From assembly GCA_900768075.1 (NCBI GenBank), contig CAAGBN010000064.1, forward strand, positions 1 through 64,000: DNA of 64,000 nt. The letters are read 5' to 3'. The position numbers and the translations under genes were made by a program. The notes under the pieces were generated by a model. That model was not told the origin of the DNA and did not search any database. It saw nothing but the letters and a program-made list of their open reading frames with translations. This document shows positions 44,449 to 53,257 of the stretch, in pieces. Every line of letters starts with the position of its first letter. Within the stretch, counting starts at the first letter, position 1. This stretch comes from Clostridia bacterium. Its GTDB lineage: Bacteria; Bacillota; Clostridia; Oscillospirales; Acutalibacteraceae.

Positions 44449-46008
44449 ATGAAAAAGTTATTAGCATTATTATTATCCTTTTGCATGTTGTTTTCAATGA
44501 CTTTTGTTGCTTCTGCAGCTGAGATTGAAGATGACCCCATTATCTACCTTATGGGTGCCGCAGGTGAAATTTATGACAACAACGGCAATATAATTCATCC
44601 TATCGATGCAGATGCAGCTGCAATTATCAAAGAGGCTCTGGTACCTTGCCTTGAACAGTTGGCATTAGGCTATGTGGCAGGTGATTTCGAAGCTTACGCG
44701 CAGGAATTCAATGATGCTTTTGCACCTGTTTATGAAAAGGTAAAGCTTGATAATAACGGTGAGGCTTCTGATGGCAGCAGTCGCCGATGGGATGTTAATA
44801 CCGTTTGGGTTAATGACAAGAAAAGCGATTACAGAATTTTTGACTATCTTTTCGAATATGACTGGAGACTTTCTCCGTTTACAACTGCCGATGAGCTCAA
44901 GGTTTATATTGACAGAGTCAAGACTGCAACAGGAAAGGACAAGGTTAATCTTGTAAGCCGTTGCTATGGCAGTAATGTTGTTGCTACATATCTTGAGGTT
45001 TATAAAGATCACGCAGTAGAAAATGTAGGCAAGGTGCTTTACTATACACCCTCAATTTATGGTGTAACCTATCTCAGTGCATTCTTCTCAGGTGAGATTG
45101 TGCTTGATGGAACAGCTATTGATAACTTTGTTGAGTATTATCTTGCCAATGGTGACTTATTCGAGGACGATGAAACAAAAGCATTACTTGATACCCTTGT
45201 AACATTTCTCAATCAGATAAGAGTTTTAGGTGTTGCAACTGACGCGCTGTTAAGTATTGTTGATGATGTTAAGGCTGATCTTATTCCAAAACTTTTAAGA
45301 GCGAGCTTTGCTTCATGGCCTTCACATTGGGCAATGGTTTTACCTGAGTATTATGAAACAGCAAGAGATTTTGTTTTTGCAGGCTGTAAAGATGAGTATG
45401 CAGGACTTATTGAAAAGGCTGATAATTATCACTACAATGTGCAGCTTAAGTTTAAAGAGACAGCTAAAGAGCTTGAGGCTCGTGGTATTGAATTCTACAA
45501 TATCGTCAAGTATAACTCACCGGCATATCCGCTTTCAAAGGAAGCTGTTGAGCAGAGTGACTGCTACACAACAGTTGCTGACCAGTCCTTTGGTGCTGTT
45601 GCGGCAAAATATGGCGAAGCACTCAGCGATAAATATATAAGCACAATTTCAGACAAAAAATATCTTTCACCTGATGAAATCATCGATGGCAGTACCGCTC
45701 TTTGGAAGGATACCACTTGGTATATCAAGGATTTATTCCATGATGAGTTCCCTGGATATATTCATGATTATATGATAATTGATATATTCAGAGAAAGTCT
45801 TGACGGTGACAGCGAGAAATACCCAAGATTCCTTCAGTATGATAAGGCGTCAGGCACTGTTTATAAGCTTGAGGTTGCTGAAGAAGATAAGCCAATTAAG
45901 AATGAAAACAAGTGGTTTACAAGTGTAATCCGTTTCTTTACAGCTTTATTTAATTTCTTAACAAAGCTTTTCAGAGGCGAAATTTCATTTGGCAGCAAGG
46001 ATGCATAA
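44449..46008 (+). CDS. Secreted LCAT-like alpha/beta hydrolase, paralogue 3, Cys at the nucleophile position
   Basis: 519 residues with a signal peptide (MKKLLALLLSFCMLFSMTFV, cleavage near ASA-AE). It shares FEYDWRLSPFTTADELKVYI and the strand-turn-helix with paralogues 1 and 2. Here the elbow reads VNLVSRCYGSNVV, so Cys172 replaces the nucleophile Ser. The conserved end TTWYIKDLFHDE keeps the His. The C-terminus has a hydrophobic stretch (VIRFFTALFNFLTKLF) that may associate with membrane. It may be inactive or use a thiol. GGGAG precedes the ATG. Confidence 0.75.
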   Translation: MKKLLALLLSFCMLFSMTFVASAAEIEDDPIIYLMGAAGEIYDNNGNIIHPIDADAAAIIKEALVPCLEQLALGYVAGDFEAYAQEFNDAFAPVYEKVKLDNNGEASDGSSRRWDVNTVWVNDKKSDYRIFDYLFEYDWRLSPFTTADELKVYIDRVKTATGKDKVNLVSRCYGSNVVATYLEVYKDHAVENVGKVLYYTPSIYGVTYLSAFFSGEIVLDGTAIDNFVEYYLANGDLFEDDETKALLDTLVTFLNQIRVLGVATDALLSIVDDVKADLIPKLLRASFASWPSHWAMVLPEYYETARDFVFAGCKDEYAGLIEKADNYHYNVQLKFKETAKELEARGIEFYNIVKYNSPAYPLSKEAVEQSDCYTTVADQSFGAVAAKYGEALSDKYISTISDKKYLSPDEIIDGSTALWKDTTWYIKDLFHDEFPGYIHDYMIIDIFRESLDGDSEKYPRFLQYDKASGTVYKLEVAEEDKPIKNENKWFTSVIRFFTALFNFLTKLFRGEISFGSKDA

Positions 46009-46014
46009 AAATAT

Positions 46015-46045
46015 ACCCTGTACTGTTAAGTACAGGGTGATTTTT
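46015..46045. terminator. Bidirectional terminator
   Basis: ACCCTGTACT (46015-46024) pairs with AGTACAGGGT (46029-46038), followed by a T run. It separates two convergent genes. Confidence 0.9.
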
Positions 46046-47098
46046 TTACTGTTCCCAAGGAGGTGTTTCTTCCTTGGCTTTTTTTGTTTTGGATTTTGAG
46101 TTTTTAGAGTAGATATATACACCGACTGCAGCTGTGATGAGTACAATCGCAATCGCGATAATTGCAATTATAGTTGCATTTGTTTTTGGTATTGCAGGCT
46201 CGACTGTAACTGCGCTGTCAGGTACTGTTACTGTGTCGGCACCGAAAACCTTTTCGGCTGAATCCACAACGATAACCATAGGAATACCCGTCTTCTTGGT
46301 GAAGTCAACGAGAGCCTTGTGAACGATGTCGGTAGTTAAATCCATTGTTGTCATATTAACAAATTTTGAGTCGGCAAGACTGCTTTGGTCGCTTTCCCAA
46401 TAAAATGAAGAGTCCAGACCCAAGTCAGTGATGTGCTGTGTCATTGCATTGACAACATCTGCAAGGTCACTGTCCAATGAATAAGCAAAATACTCGTCGA
46501 TATTATTGTAAAGCTCATCACCGTATTCTGTGTATTCACCGAACATAGTGTTTATTTCGTCAGCGATATTGTCACCGACCCAGGCGATAGTGTAATATCC
46601 GTCGCAAGCCTCATTTGTGAGCATTACAAGGAGAATATTATCTTCAACTGCACTTGATGAGCCAAAGTATTTCTGATACTTTACATTGGCGTAATCCTGC
46701 ATAGTTGCTTCGTCGTAAACTATGCCGTTAACGGTTGTTTCTTCACCGAAATTTATAGTTATGCCTTCTTGCGGTAACATAAAAAAGACAACAGCAAAAA
46801 GAATAAAAATGCCGATAAAAATTATTGAACTGCAACCACCACCGTAAAAGACGGTTCTGCGTCTGGGTCCCCAGAAGAATGGGCCGTGGTGGTGATGATG
46901 GTGATGGTGTCCTGCGAAATGACCTGTGTGGTGACCTCCGAATGAGCCACCATTATGTGAGCCTCCGAAGCTGCCGCCGTGTGAACCACCAAAGGATCCT
47001 CCACCGAAGCCTCCACCTCCTCTTGATCCTCCACCGAATGAACCGCCGCCGAAGCCTCCGCCACCGCGTGAGCCACCGCCTCCGCCTGGTCCTGCCAT
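46046..47098 (-). CDS. TPM-domain membrane protein with Gly/Ser-rich and poly-His N-terminus
   Basis: 350 residues. Residues 1-70 are low complexity: GGGSRGGGGFGGGSFGG-type repeats, then GHFAGHHHHHHHHGPFFWGP with eight His in a row. A membrane helix follows (SIIFIGIFILFAVVFFM, about 91-107). The TPM-like extracytoplasmic domain is about 140-285 (ILLVMLTNEACDGYYTIAWVG). A second helix (about 307-330) and a KKAKEETPPWEQ tail end it. TPM proteins have been linked to photosystem II repair and membrane stress in other phyla. The function here is unknown. GGAAG precedes the ATG. Confidence 0.78.
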   Translation of the reverse strand: MAGPGGGGGSRGGGGFGGGSFGGGSRGGGGFGGGSFGGSHGGSFGGSHNGGSFGGHHTGHFAGHHHHHHHHGPFFWGPRRRTVFYGGGCSSIIFIGIFILFAVVFFMLPQEGITINFGEETTVNGIVYDEATMQDYANVKYQKYFGSSSAVEDNILLVMLTNEACDGYYTIAWVGDNIADEINTMFGEYTEYGDELYNNIDEYFAYSLDSDLADVVNAMTQHITDLGLDSSFYWESDQSSLADSKFVNMTTMDLTTDIVHKALVDFTKKTGIPMVIVVDSAEKVFGADTVTVPDSAVTVEPAIPKTNATIIAIIAIAIVLITAAVGVYIYSKNSKSKTKKAKEETPPWEQ

Positions 47099-47162
47099 AA
47101 TATCAACTTCCTTTCATATTTATCTCTGCTTTTATTTTATCATTTATGTATACCCGTGTCAA

Positions 47163-47197
47163 TAAAAAAATCCCTGCCCGGTTTGTGCCGAACAGGG
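47163..47197 (-). terminator. Intrinsic terminator of the pfl operon
   Basis: On the minus strand CCCTGTTCGG pairs with CCGGGCAGGG (two wobbles), followed by ATTTTTTT. Confidence 0.83.
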
Positions 47198-47203
47198 TAA
47201 TGG

Positions 47204-47950
47204 TTACTTTATTCTGATTTCTCTTATGCCTTGCAGGATGTGATTTTTACATTCTGCGGCCTTCAGTTGGCTTGTAGGAGCCAATCCCTCGAGAGGATAC
47301 TCCAGACCAAGCTCTCTGTATTTATTCACTCCCATAGTGTGATAGGGCAGTACATCAAGATAGCGAAGATGTCTGAGCTTGCCTATAAATCTGCCTAAAG
47401 CCTTAAGGTCATCGGCAGAGTCCGTAATGCTTTCTACAACCACATGACGGATGCAGATTTCCACACCCATACTGTCAACAAACTCTGCAAAAGCAAGAAT
47501 GTTTTCGTTGTAGTGTCCTGTAAGCTCTTTGTGCTTGTTGCTGTCTATGTGCTTGATATCAAGCATAACAAGATTTGTCAGCTTCATAAGCTTTGTAAGC
47601 TTTTCGTTATAGCTGTCATTGTCGGGGCTGTAGGTTATACCCGACGTATCGATGCAGGTATGAATGCCGTTCTGCTTTGCTTTGGTGAAAAGCTCAAGCA
47701 GAAAATCTATCTGTAAAAGGGGCTCGCCGCCTGTTACGGTAATGCCGCCTTTAGTATAGAACGCCTTGTTCTTCATATACAAAGCGATAAGCTCGTCGGC
47801 AGTCATTTCTGTGCCTTTTTTAAGCTCCCAGGTATCCGGGTTGTGACAGTATTTGCATCGAAGGGGACAACCCTGCATAAAGATTACAAATCTTATGCCC
47901 GGGCCGTCAACGCTACCGAAGCTTTCTGTGGAGTGAATGTAACCGGTCAT
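47204..47950 (-). CDS. pflA: Pyruvate formate-lyase-activating enzyme
   Basis: 248 residues, radical SAM. The cluster motif is GCPLRCKYC (CxxxCxxC) at about residues 30-37, with GGITVTGGEPLLQ for SAM binding. Length and sequence match PflA, which makes the glycyl radical on PFL. Its ATG lies two bases after the stop of the 80-residue glycyl-radical protein (TAACAATG), so translation is probably coupled. It is the third gene of the pflB-glycyl-radical-subunit-pflA operon. Confidence 0.95.
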   Translation of the reverse strand: MTGYIHSTESFGSVDGPGIRFVIFMQGCPLRCKYCHNPDTWELKKGTEMTADELIALYMKNKAFYTKGGITVTGGEPLLQIDFLLELFTKAKQNGIHTCIDTSGITYSPDNDSYNEKLTKLMKLTNLVMLDIKHIDSNKHKELTGHYNENILAFAEFVDSMGVEICIRHVVVESITDSADDLKALGRFIGKLRHLRYLDVLPYHTMGVNKYRELGLEYPLEGLAPTSQLKAAECKNHILQGIREIRIK

Positions 47951-47952
47951 TG

Positions 47953-48195
47953 TTATATTTCGTCGTGGAATGTACGTGAAATAACTTCGTCCTGCTGCTC
48001 TTTTGTAAGCTTGATGAAGTTAACAGCGTAACCGCTAACTCTTACTGTGAGCTGAGGATACTTCTCGGGATGAGCCTGAGCATCGAGAAGTGTTTCCTTA
48101 GTGAAAACGTTTATATTGAGATGATGTCCGCCTTTCTGAACATAACCGTCTAAAAGGGAAACGAGATTGTCAATCTGACTCTGTGTTGCTGCCAT
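47953..48195 (-). CDS. grcA: Stand-alone glycyl-radical domain of pyruvate formate-lyase
   Basis: 80 residues. It matches the last ~80 residues of full-length [42 protein letters not shown], and [14 protein letters not shown]. The radical Gly is Gly55 in RVSGY. A strong AAGGAGGT precedes its own ATG. It lies 33 bases after pflB, which lacks this domain, and directly ahead of pflA. It is therefore best seen as the obligate second subunit of a split PFL rather than a repair spare as in E. coli YfiD, though YfiD-like use is not excluded. Confidence 0.93.
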   Translation of the reverse strand: MAATQSQIDNLVSLLDGYVQKGGHHLNINVFTKETLLDAQAHPEKYPQLTVRVSGYAVNFIKLTKEQQDEVISRTFHDEI

Positions 48196-48228
48196 AGAAA
48201 TGGACCTCCTTAGTTTTATTTTTGTGAC

Positions 48229-50334
48229 TTAGTCAACCATATCTCTGTCGAGACCCTCGAAGAGAGTAGGATTGCTGCAAGCGCCGCCGATACAGTCAAC
48301 GTCGATGTCACCTGCGAAAATTCTGTCGTCCTTACCAAGGGCGCCGGGGATAATTGAGAAGGTATTTGAAATACCGTCCTGAGCATCGATGAAGGGAAGC
48401 TTTGAAACAGATGAGAGTGATGCAACAGCACCGTGAGTATCTCTTCTGTGCATGGGGTTAGCACCGGGAGCGAAAGCTTCACCGTATTTTCTGCCGTCAG
48501 GTGTTGAACCTGTAGCCTTACCGTAAACAACGTTTGATGTGATAGTAAGAATTGAAGTTGTGGGGATACTGTTTCTGTATGTGTGGTTCTTTCTTACGTG
48601 CTCCATAAAGATGTGAACGATATCGTGTGCGATTTCGTCAACTCTGTCGTCGTCGTTACCGAATTTGGGGAAGTCGCCTTCTACCTGATAGTCTACTGCA
48701 AGACCGCTTTCATCTCTGATAACCTTAACCTTAGCATACTTGATAGCTGAAAGTGAGTCAGCTACAACGCTGAGACCTGCGATACCTGTTGCAAACCAAC
48801 GAGTAACGTTCTTATCGTGAAGAGCCATCTGGATTCTTTCGTAGCAGTATTTATCGTGCATGTAGTGGATAACGTTAAGAGTGTTAACGTAAACCTCTGC
48901 GAGCCAACGCATCATAGCGTCGTACTTTCTCATAACCTCATCGTAATCAAGGTATTCTGAAGTGATGGGGGTGAATTCAGGACCAACCTGCTTCTTTGTA
49001 ACTTCGTCAACACCACCATTGATAGCGTAAAGAAGACATTTTGCAAGGTTAGCTCTTGCACCGAAGAACTGCATTTCCTTACCGAGTCTCATTGATGATA
49101 CACAGCAAGCGATAGCGTAGTCATCACCGTGTGTGAATCTCATAAGGTCGTCGTTCTCATACTGGATTGATGAAGTTTCGATTGACATCTTAGCACAGTA
49201 GCGCTTGAAGTTGTCGGGAAGCTTAACTGACCAGAGAACTGTGAGGTTGGGCTCGGGAGCAGGGCCGAGGTTGTGAAGTGTGTGAAGGTAACGGTATGAC
49301 ATCTTTGTTACAAGGTGTCTGCCGTCGATAGCTACACCACCGATTGATTCAGTTACCCACTGGGGGTCGCCTGAGAAGAGTGCATTATATTCGGGTGTAC
49401 GAGCGAATTTTACAAGACGAAGCTTCATAATGAAATGGTCAACCATTTCCTGAATTTCTTTTTCTGTAAATAAGCCCTTCTTGATGTCACGCTCTGCATA
49501 GATATCAAGGAATGTTGATGTACGGCCGAGTGACATTGCAGCACCGTTCTGCTCCTTAACAGCAGCAAGGTAACCGAAGTAGAGCCACTGGATAGCTTCC
49601 TTTGTGTTCTTTGCGGGCATTGAGATGTCGTAGCCGTAGCTTGCAGCCATCTTCTTGAGCTCTTCAAGAGCACGGATCTGCTCTGAAAGCTCTTCTCTGT
49701 CACGGATAACCTGTGAGTACATAGCTGAACGTGTTCTTGCCTTCTGTTCTGCCTTGTCCTCGATAAGTCTGTCTACACCGTAAAGAGCAACTCTACGGTA
49801 GTCACCGATGATACGGCCACGACCGTAAGCGTCGGGAAGACCTGTGATGATGTGGCTTGAACGGCAAGCTCTCATTTCGGGTGTGTAAGCATCAAATACG
49901 CCTGCGTTGTGAGTCTTTCTGTGGACTGTGAAGAACTCGCTGATTTCGGGGTCTACCTTGTAGCCGTTATCTGCGCAAGCCTTTTCTGCCATACGGATAC
50001 CGCCATAGGGCTGAAGTGAACGCTTGAAGGGTTTGTCTGTCTGGAAACCGACAATCTTTTCTTTATCTTTATTGAGGTAGCCGGGGCCGTGTGAGGTAAT
50101 GGTTGAAATGATATGTGTATCCATATCAAGTACGCCGCCCTTTTCACGTTCCTGTCTTGTTAAATCAAGCACCTGATCCCATAATTCGAGTGTATCCTCT
50201 GTAGGATCTTCAAGGAAAGATTCATCACCGTCATAGGGTGTGAAATTGTGTCTGATGAAGCTTCTTAAGTTGATTTCGTTGACCCAGGTTCCGTGTTCGA
50301 AACCTTCCCAGCCTTCGTAAATTCTTTTGCTCAT
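48229..50334 (-). CDS. pflB: Pyruvate formate-lyase catalytic subunit lacking the glycyl-radical domain
   Basis: 701 residues against about 740-760 for usual PFL. The catalytic Cys pair is present ([14 protein letters not shown], Cys410-Cys411), as are TRSAMY and [14 protein letters not shown]...[19 protein letters not shown]. After ALGKDD the protein does not continue into the radical domain; it ends with about 31 residues containing [10 protein letters not shown] and two Cys. The missing part is encoded by the next gene. It converts pyruvate and CoA to acetyl-CoA and formate. AGGAGA precedes the ATG. Confidence 0.93.
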   Translation of the reverse strand: MSKRIYEGWEGFEHGTWVNEINLRSFIRHNFTPYDGDESFLEDPTEDTLELWDQVLDLTRQEREKGGVLDMDTHIISTITSHGPGYLNKDKEKIVGFQTDKPFKRSLQPYGGIRMAEKACADNGYKVDPEISEFFTVHRKTHNAGVFDAYTPEMRACRSSHIITGLPDAYGRGRIIGDYRRVALYGVDRLIEDKAEQKARTRSAMYSQVIRDREELSEQIRALEELKKMAASYGYDISMPAKNTKEAIQWLYFGYLAAVKEQNGAAMSLGRTSTFLDIYAERDIKKGLFTEKEIQEMVDHFIMKLRLVKFARTPEYNALFSGDPQWVTESIGGVAIDGRHLVTKMSYRYLHTLHNLGPAPEPNLTVLWSVKLPDNFKRYCAKMSIETSSIQYENDDLMRFTHGDDYAIACCVSSMRLGKEMQFFGARANLAKCLLYAINGGVDEVTKKQVGPEFTPITSEYLDYDEVMRKYDAMMRWLAEVYVNTLNVIHYMHDKYCYERIQMALHDKNVTRWFATGIAGLSVVADSLSAIKYAKVKVIRDESGLAVDYQVEGDFPKFGNDDDRVDEIAHDIVHIFMEHVRKNHTYRNSIPTTSILTITSNVVYGKATGSTPDGRKYGEAFAPGANPMHRRDTHGAVASLSSVSKLPFIDAQDGISNTFSIIPGALGKDDRIFAGDIDVDCIGGACSNPTLFEGLDRDMVD

Positions 50335-50370
50335 AATTATATCTCCTGATCTTTAAATTTTCACGGGTCT

Positions 50371-50399
50371 ATTATACAACAAAACTTTCGTTTTTTGAA
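50371..50399 (-). promoter_or_regulatory. Sigma-A-type promoter of the pfl operon
   Basis: On the minus strand TTCAAA (50399-50394), 17-base spacer, TATAAT (50376-50371), 36 bases before the pflB start. Confidence 0.75.
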
Positions 50400-50523
50400 T
50401 GGAATTTTTCGATTTTTTTCATTTTTGTTAATCTGTATAAAAAATAATGTAAACTTTGCATTTTTATCTATAAGTTTACGAATTTAGAGGAAAATTAAGA
50501 GAAGAAAACATCCATATTAAGGC

Positions 50524-51471
50524 TTATTTTTCTTTTCTGTAAAAGAGAAAAGAGGGGGTCAGTAATTCACTGATTTTAAGCAATAAATCGGAAAAGGGCA
50601 AAAGGATAAAGGTTGAAACCAAATTGAACAAAATATGGAAAAGAGAAATCCTCATACTGTCGCTGTCAGCGAAAGAAAAAAGACTTGCAAAAGGAATGAA
50701 CTCCATAAGGACAAAAAATATAACTGTACCTATGATGTTGAAAAGCAGATGAATGACAGAAACCTGCTTGGCTGTTTTAGATGCGCCTGCCGATGAAATT
50801 ATAACGGGAATAACAGCTCCGATATTCTGCCCGAGAATTATATAAAAAGCGGTTGAGAGAGGGAAAATTCCCTGCATAGAAAGAGCCTGAAGAATGCCTA
50901 CAGTTGCAGATGAGCTTTGCATAATTGCCGTCATTATAAAGCCTGTCAGCACGCCCTGAAATCTGCCGTCGGTTTTCGAGATAAAGGAGAGAAATTCAGG
51001 GTTGTCTTTCATTGCTTCAAAGGCTGATGACATTGTGTTAAGCCCGATAAAAAGCAGGCCGAAGCCCACGGCAATCATACCTGCAGACTGTAGCTTTTTT
51101 TTCTTGGAAAACATCTTCATAAGTGTGCCGAAAAAGACAGCTATAGGTGCAATATCAGAGAAGTTGAAGGCTATGATGAGACTTGTGACGGTTGTGCCTA
51201 TATTGGCACCCATTACTATGCCCACAGCTCCCGAAAGCGACAGGATACCTGCATTGACAAAGGAGACGGCTGTGACCGTGGTTGCGCAGGAGCTCTGAAT
51301 GATACCAGTGACACCGAATCCGGTGAGTACACCGCTGATTTTATTTTTAGTCAAAGCCGAAAGAATATCCCTTAATTTTTCACCGAAAGCCTCGGTTGTG
51401 CTCTCACTCATAACAGTCATACCTATAAGAAAAAGACCGATACCGCAAAGAAGATTGATTATACTGTACAT
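50524..51471 (-). CDS. Na+/phosphate cotransporter family membrane protein
   Basis: 315 residues from ATG 51471. Two inverted Na/Pi repeats are marked by GIIQSSCATTVTAVSFVNAG and AIMQSSSATVGILQALS. GANIGTTVTSLI and LGQNIGAVIPVII follow. About eight transmembrane helices. It lacks the C-terminal PhoU domain of many bacterial NptA-like proteins. It probably moves phosphate with sodium across the inner membrane; the substrate is not proven. An in-frame TTG at 51477 is possible. Confidence 0.87.
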   Translation of the reverse strand: MYSIINLLCGIGLFLIGMTVMSESTTEAFGEKLRDILSALTKNKISGVLTGFGVTGIIQSSCATTVTAVSFVNAGILSLSGAVGIVMGANIGTTVTSLIIAFNFSDIAPIAVFFGTLMKMFSKKKKLQSAGMIAVGFGLLFIGLNTMSSAFEAMKDNPEFLSFISKTDGRFQGVLTGFIMTAIMQSSSATVGILQALSMQGIFPLSTAFYIILGQNIGAVIPVIISSAGASKTAKQVSVIHLLFNIIGTVIFFVLMEFIPFASLFSFADSDSMRISLFHILFNLVSTFILLPFSDLLLKISELLTPSFLFYRKEK

Positions 51472-51518
51472 TGGCAAAACCCCGAAATAAAATATAGTAA
51501 ATAATATTCCGTCAGCTA

Positions 51519-51547
51519 TTGAAATATGGCAAATGATAAAGTATAAT
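51519..51547 (+). promoter_or_regulatory. Sigma-A-type promoter of the GH20 gene
   Basis: TTGAAA (51519-51524), 17-base spacer, TATAAT (51542-51547). Confidence 0.85.
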
Positions 51548-51585
51548 TAGGTGGAAGAAATTTAATTGTTCAAGAGGGTGAAAAT

Positions 51586-53037
51586 ATGATTCTTAATGTT
51601 ATTCCGAGAATTAATAAGGTTGATTTTACAGGTGGAGAGAGTTATCTCGATTTAAACGCTGTAAAGTACACTGCCGATTTGAGCTACGGTGATGAAGAAT
51701 ACGGCATTGTTATAGGTGATGAGGGCATCGAGGTTATCTCAAAGGGTGAAAAGGGCAAGTTTTATGCTATGAAAACCCTTGATCAGCTTAAAAATATGGG
51801 TAAGGTGCCTCACTGCACAATCAAGGATGCTCCCGAGTTTCAGTACAGAGGCTTTATGATTGACTCATCACGTCATATGCAGACTGTTGATGAAATCAAA
51901 ACATATATTGAGGCTGCTGCAAGATATAAGTTCAATATCTTCCATTGGCATATCTGCGATGACCAGGGCTGGAGAATGGAAAGTGAAAAATATCCTCTCC
52001 TTAACGAAAAAGGCTCTTGGAGAGATTGCTACGGCTTCGGCTCACCTAATATGGAAAGATACGGCGGCTACTACACTAAAGATGAAATCAGAGATATCGT
52101 AAAATTCTGCGAAGAAAGATTCATTGAAGTAGTACCTGAAATTGATATGCCGGGACATGTTACAGCTATTGTTTCATCGTATCCTGAGCTTTCTTGCAGA
52201 GGTGTGCAGATACCTCTTGAAACAACCGGCGGTATCTTTAAGAATATCCTTTGTGCAGGTAAGGAAGAGGTGTTTGATTTCTGCTTCGGTATTCTCGATG
52301 AGGTTGCAGAATTATTCCCCTGTAAGTATGTACATATCGGTGGCGACGAGGCACCCAAGGCTCGTTGGTGCAACTGCGAAAAATGTCAGCAGAGAATCAA
52401 GGATGAGCATCTGGGTAGCGTTGAAGAGCTTCAGGGCTACTTTGCAAACAGAATTATTGCTCATCTCAAGTCAAAGGGCAAGGAAGTGCTTGCATGGAAT
52501 GAAAGCCTTAATTCAGGTATTCTCGATGATGAGTGCATTATCTGTGACTGGATGGACAGAGGTCACAAGAGTGAAGAATACGCTAATAAGGGCGGTAAAA
52601 TCATCATTGAGGATTTCTATCACTACTACCTTGACTATCCCTACGGTATGACACCGCTTAAGAAGACTTATACATATAATCCCTACCTTAAAAAGCTTTC
52701 AGAAATGGGCAAAAACAGAGTTCTCGGTGTAGAGACTCCCATCTGGACAGAGTATATCGAGGACTTCGGCAAGATGTGTTATATGTGCTTCCCGAGAATG
52801 ATTGCCGTCGGTGAAAGAGGCTGGGTAAAGCCTGAAAACGCAAACTATGCCGACTTCAAAATCAGAATGAGAAACGATGTGCCTTACCTTAAGGAAATCG
52901 GCATCACACCTGCTGATGAGAGTGAGTGGGATCCACCCTTCAGTGTGAGAATAAACAGAACACTTGATCATTTCAAGAAGGCGCTTTCACCTGCTTCAAT
53001 AAGAGCAACATTATTCCCCAATAAAGAAGAAGACTAA
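51586..53037 (+). CDS. Glycoside hydrolase family 20, beta-N-acetylhexosaminidase
   Basis: 483 residues. A short N-terminal GH20b-like domain precedes the catalytic barrel. Signatures: FQYRGFMIDSSRHMQTVDEI, FNIFHWHICDDQGWRME, VPEIDMPGHVTA and KYVHIGGDEAPKARWCNC, where Asp-Glu is the catalytic pair. There is no signal peptide, so it probably acts inside the cell on imported GlcNAc- or GalNAc-containing oligosaccharides. GAGGGTG precedes the ATG. No sugar transporter is adjacent. Confidence 0.92.
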   Translation: MILNVIPRINKVDFTGGESYLDLNAVKYTADLSYGDEEYGIVIGDEGIEVISKGEKGKFYAMKTLDQLKNMGKVPHCTIKDAPEFQYRGFMIDSSRHMQTVDEIKTYIEAAARYKFNIFHWHICDDQGWRMESEKYPLLNEKGSWRDCYGFGSPNMERYGGYYTKDEIRDIVKFCEERFIEVVPEIDMPGHVTAIVSSYPELSCRGVQIPLETTGGIFKNILCAGKEEVFDFCFGILDEVAELFPCKYVHIGGDEAPKARWCNCEKCQQRIKDEHLGSVEELQGYFANRIIAHLKSKGKEVLAWNESLNSGILDDECIICDWMDRGHKSEEYANKGGKIIIEDFYHYYLDYPYGMTPLKKTYTYNPYLKKLSEMGKNRVLGVETPIWTEYIEDFGKMCYMCFPRMIAVGERGWVKPENANYADFKIRMRNDVPYLKEIGITPADESEWDPPFSVRINRTLDHFKKALSPASIRATLFPNKEED

Positions 53038-53059
53038 AAAATCAATGTGTTTTTGGTTG

Positions 53060-53215
53060 CTTTTTCCACGGCAGGAAAAAGTCCTCTTGTGGTTCCCAAA
53101 ATTCATTACGGCTTGGAGCGCCTATGAATTTTGACCACTGCGCCATCCTCGCCTCGCTTCATCCGCCACTGGCGGCGCTTCAGCGACGATGCCTGCCCGG
53201 CGAGGGCAATGATAA
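53060..53215. repeat. Mosaic palindromic element after the GH20 gene
   Basis: It contains CAAAATTCAT/ATGAATTTTG flanked by GTGGT/GACCAC, a CCGCC-ACT-GGCGG hairpin, and a 21-base block (53189-53209) identical to 18347-18367. It also has TTTTTCCACGGCAGGAAAAA (53061-53080), matching the reverse complement of 18409-18428. No gene is seen in 53,038-53,257. Confidence 0.75.
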
Positions 53216-53220
53216 AAATT

Positions 53221-53251
53221 ACAGCAGACTACTTGTTTTGTAGTCTGCTGT
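53221..53251. terminator. Bidirectional terminator
   Basis: ACAGCAGACTAC (53221-53232) pairs with GTAGTCTGCTGT (53240-53251), a perfect 12-bp stem. The minus-strand T run serves the XRE gene. Confidence 0.88.
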
Positions 53252-53257
53252 TTGTGT

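Noticed and set aside
46860..47090. DNA repeat array or CRISPR in the GC-rich GGTGGA-type tract
   Set aside because: The repeats are coding (Gly/Ser/His-rich N-terminus of the TPM protein) and lack equal-length spacers.
47953..48228. Possible frameshift or assembly error breaking pflB
   Set aside because: The small gene has its own ideal Shine-Dalgarno and ATG, pflB ends with a separate 31-residue tail, and the intergenic gap is 33 bases. A simple frameshift would leave continuous homology across the break.
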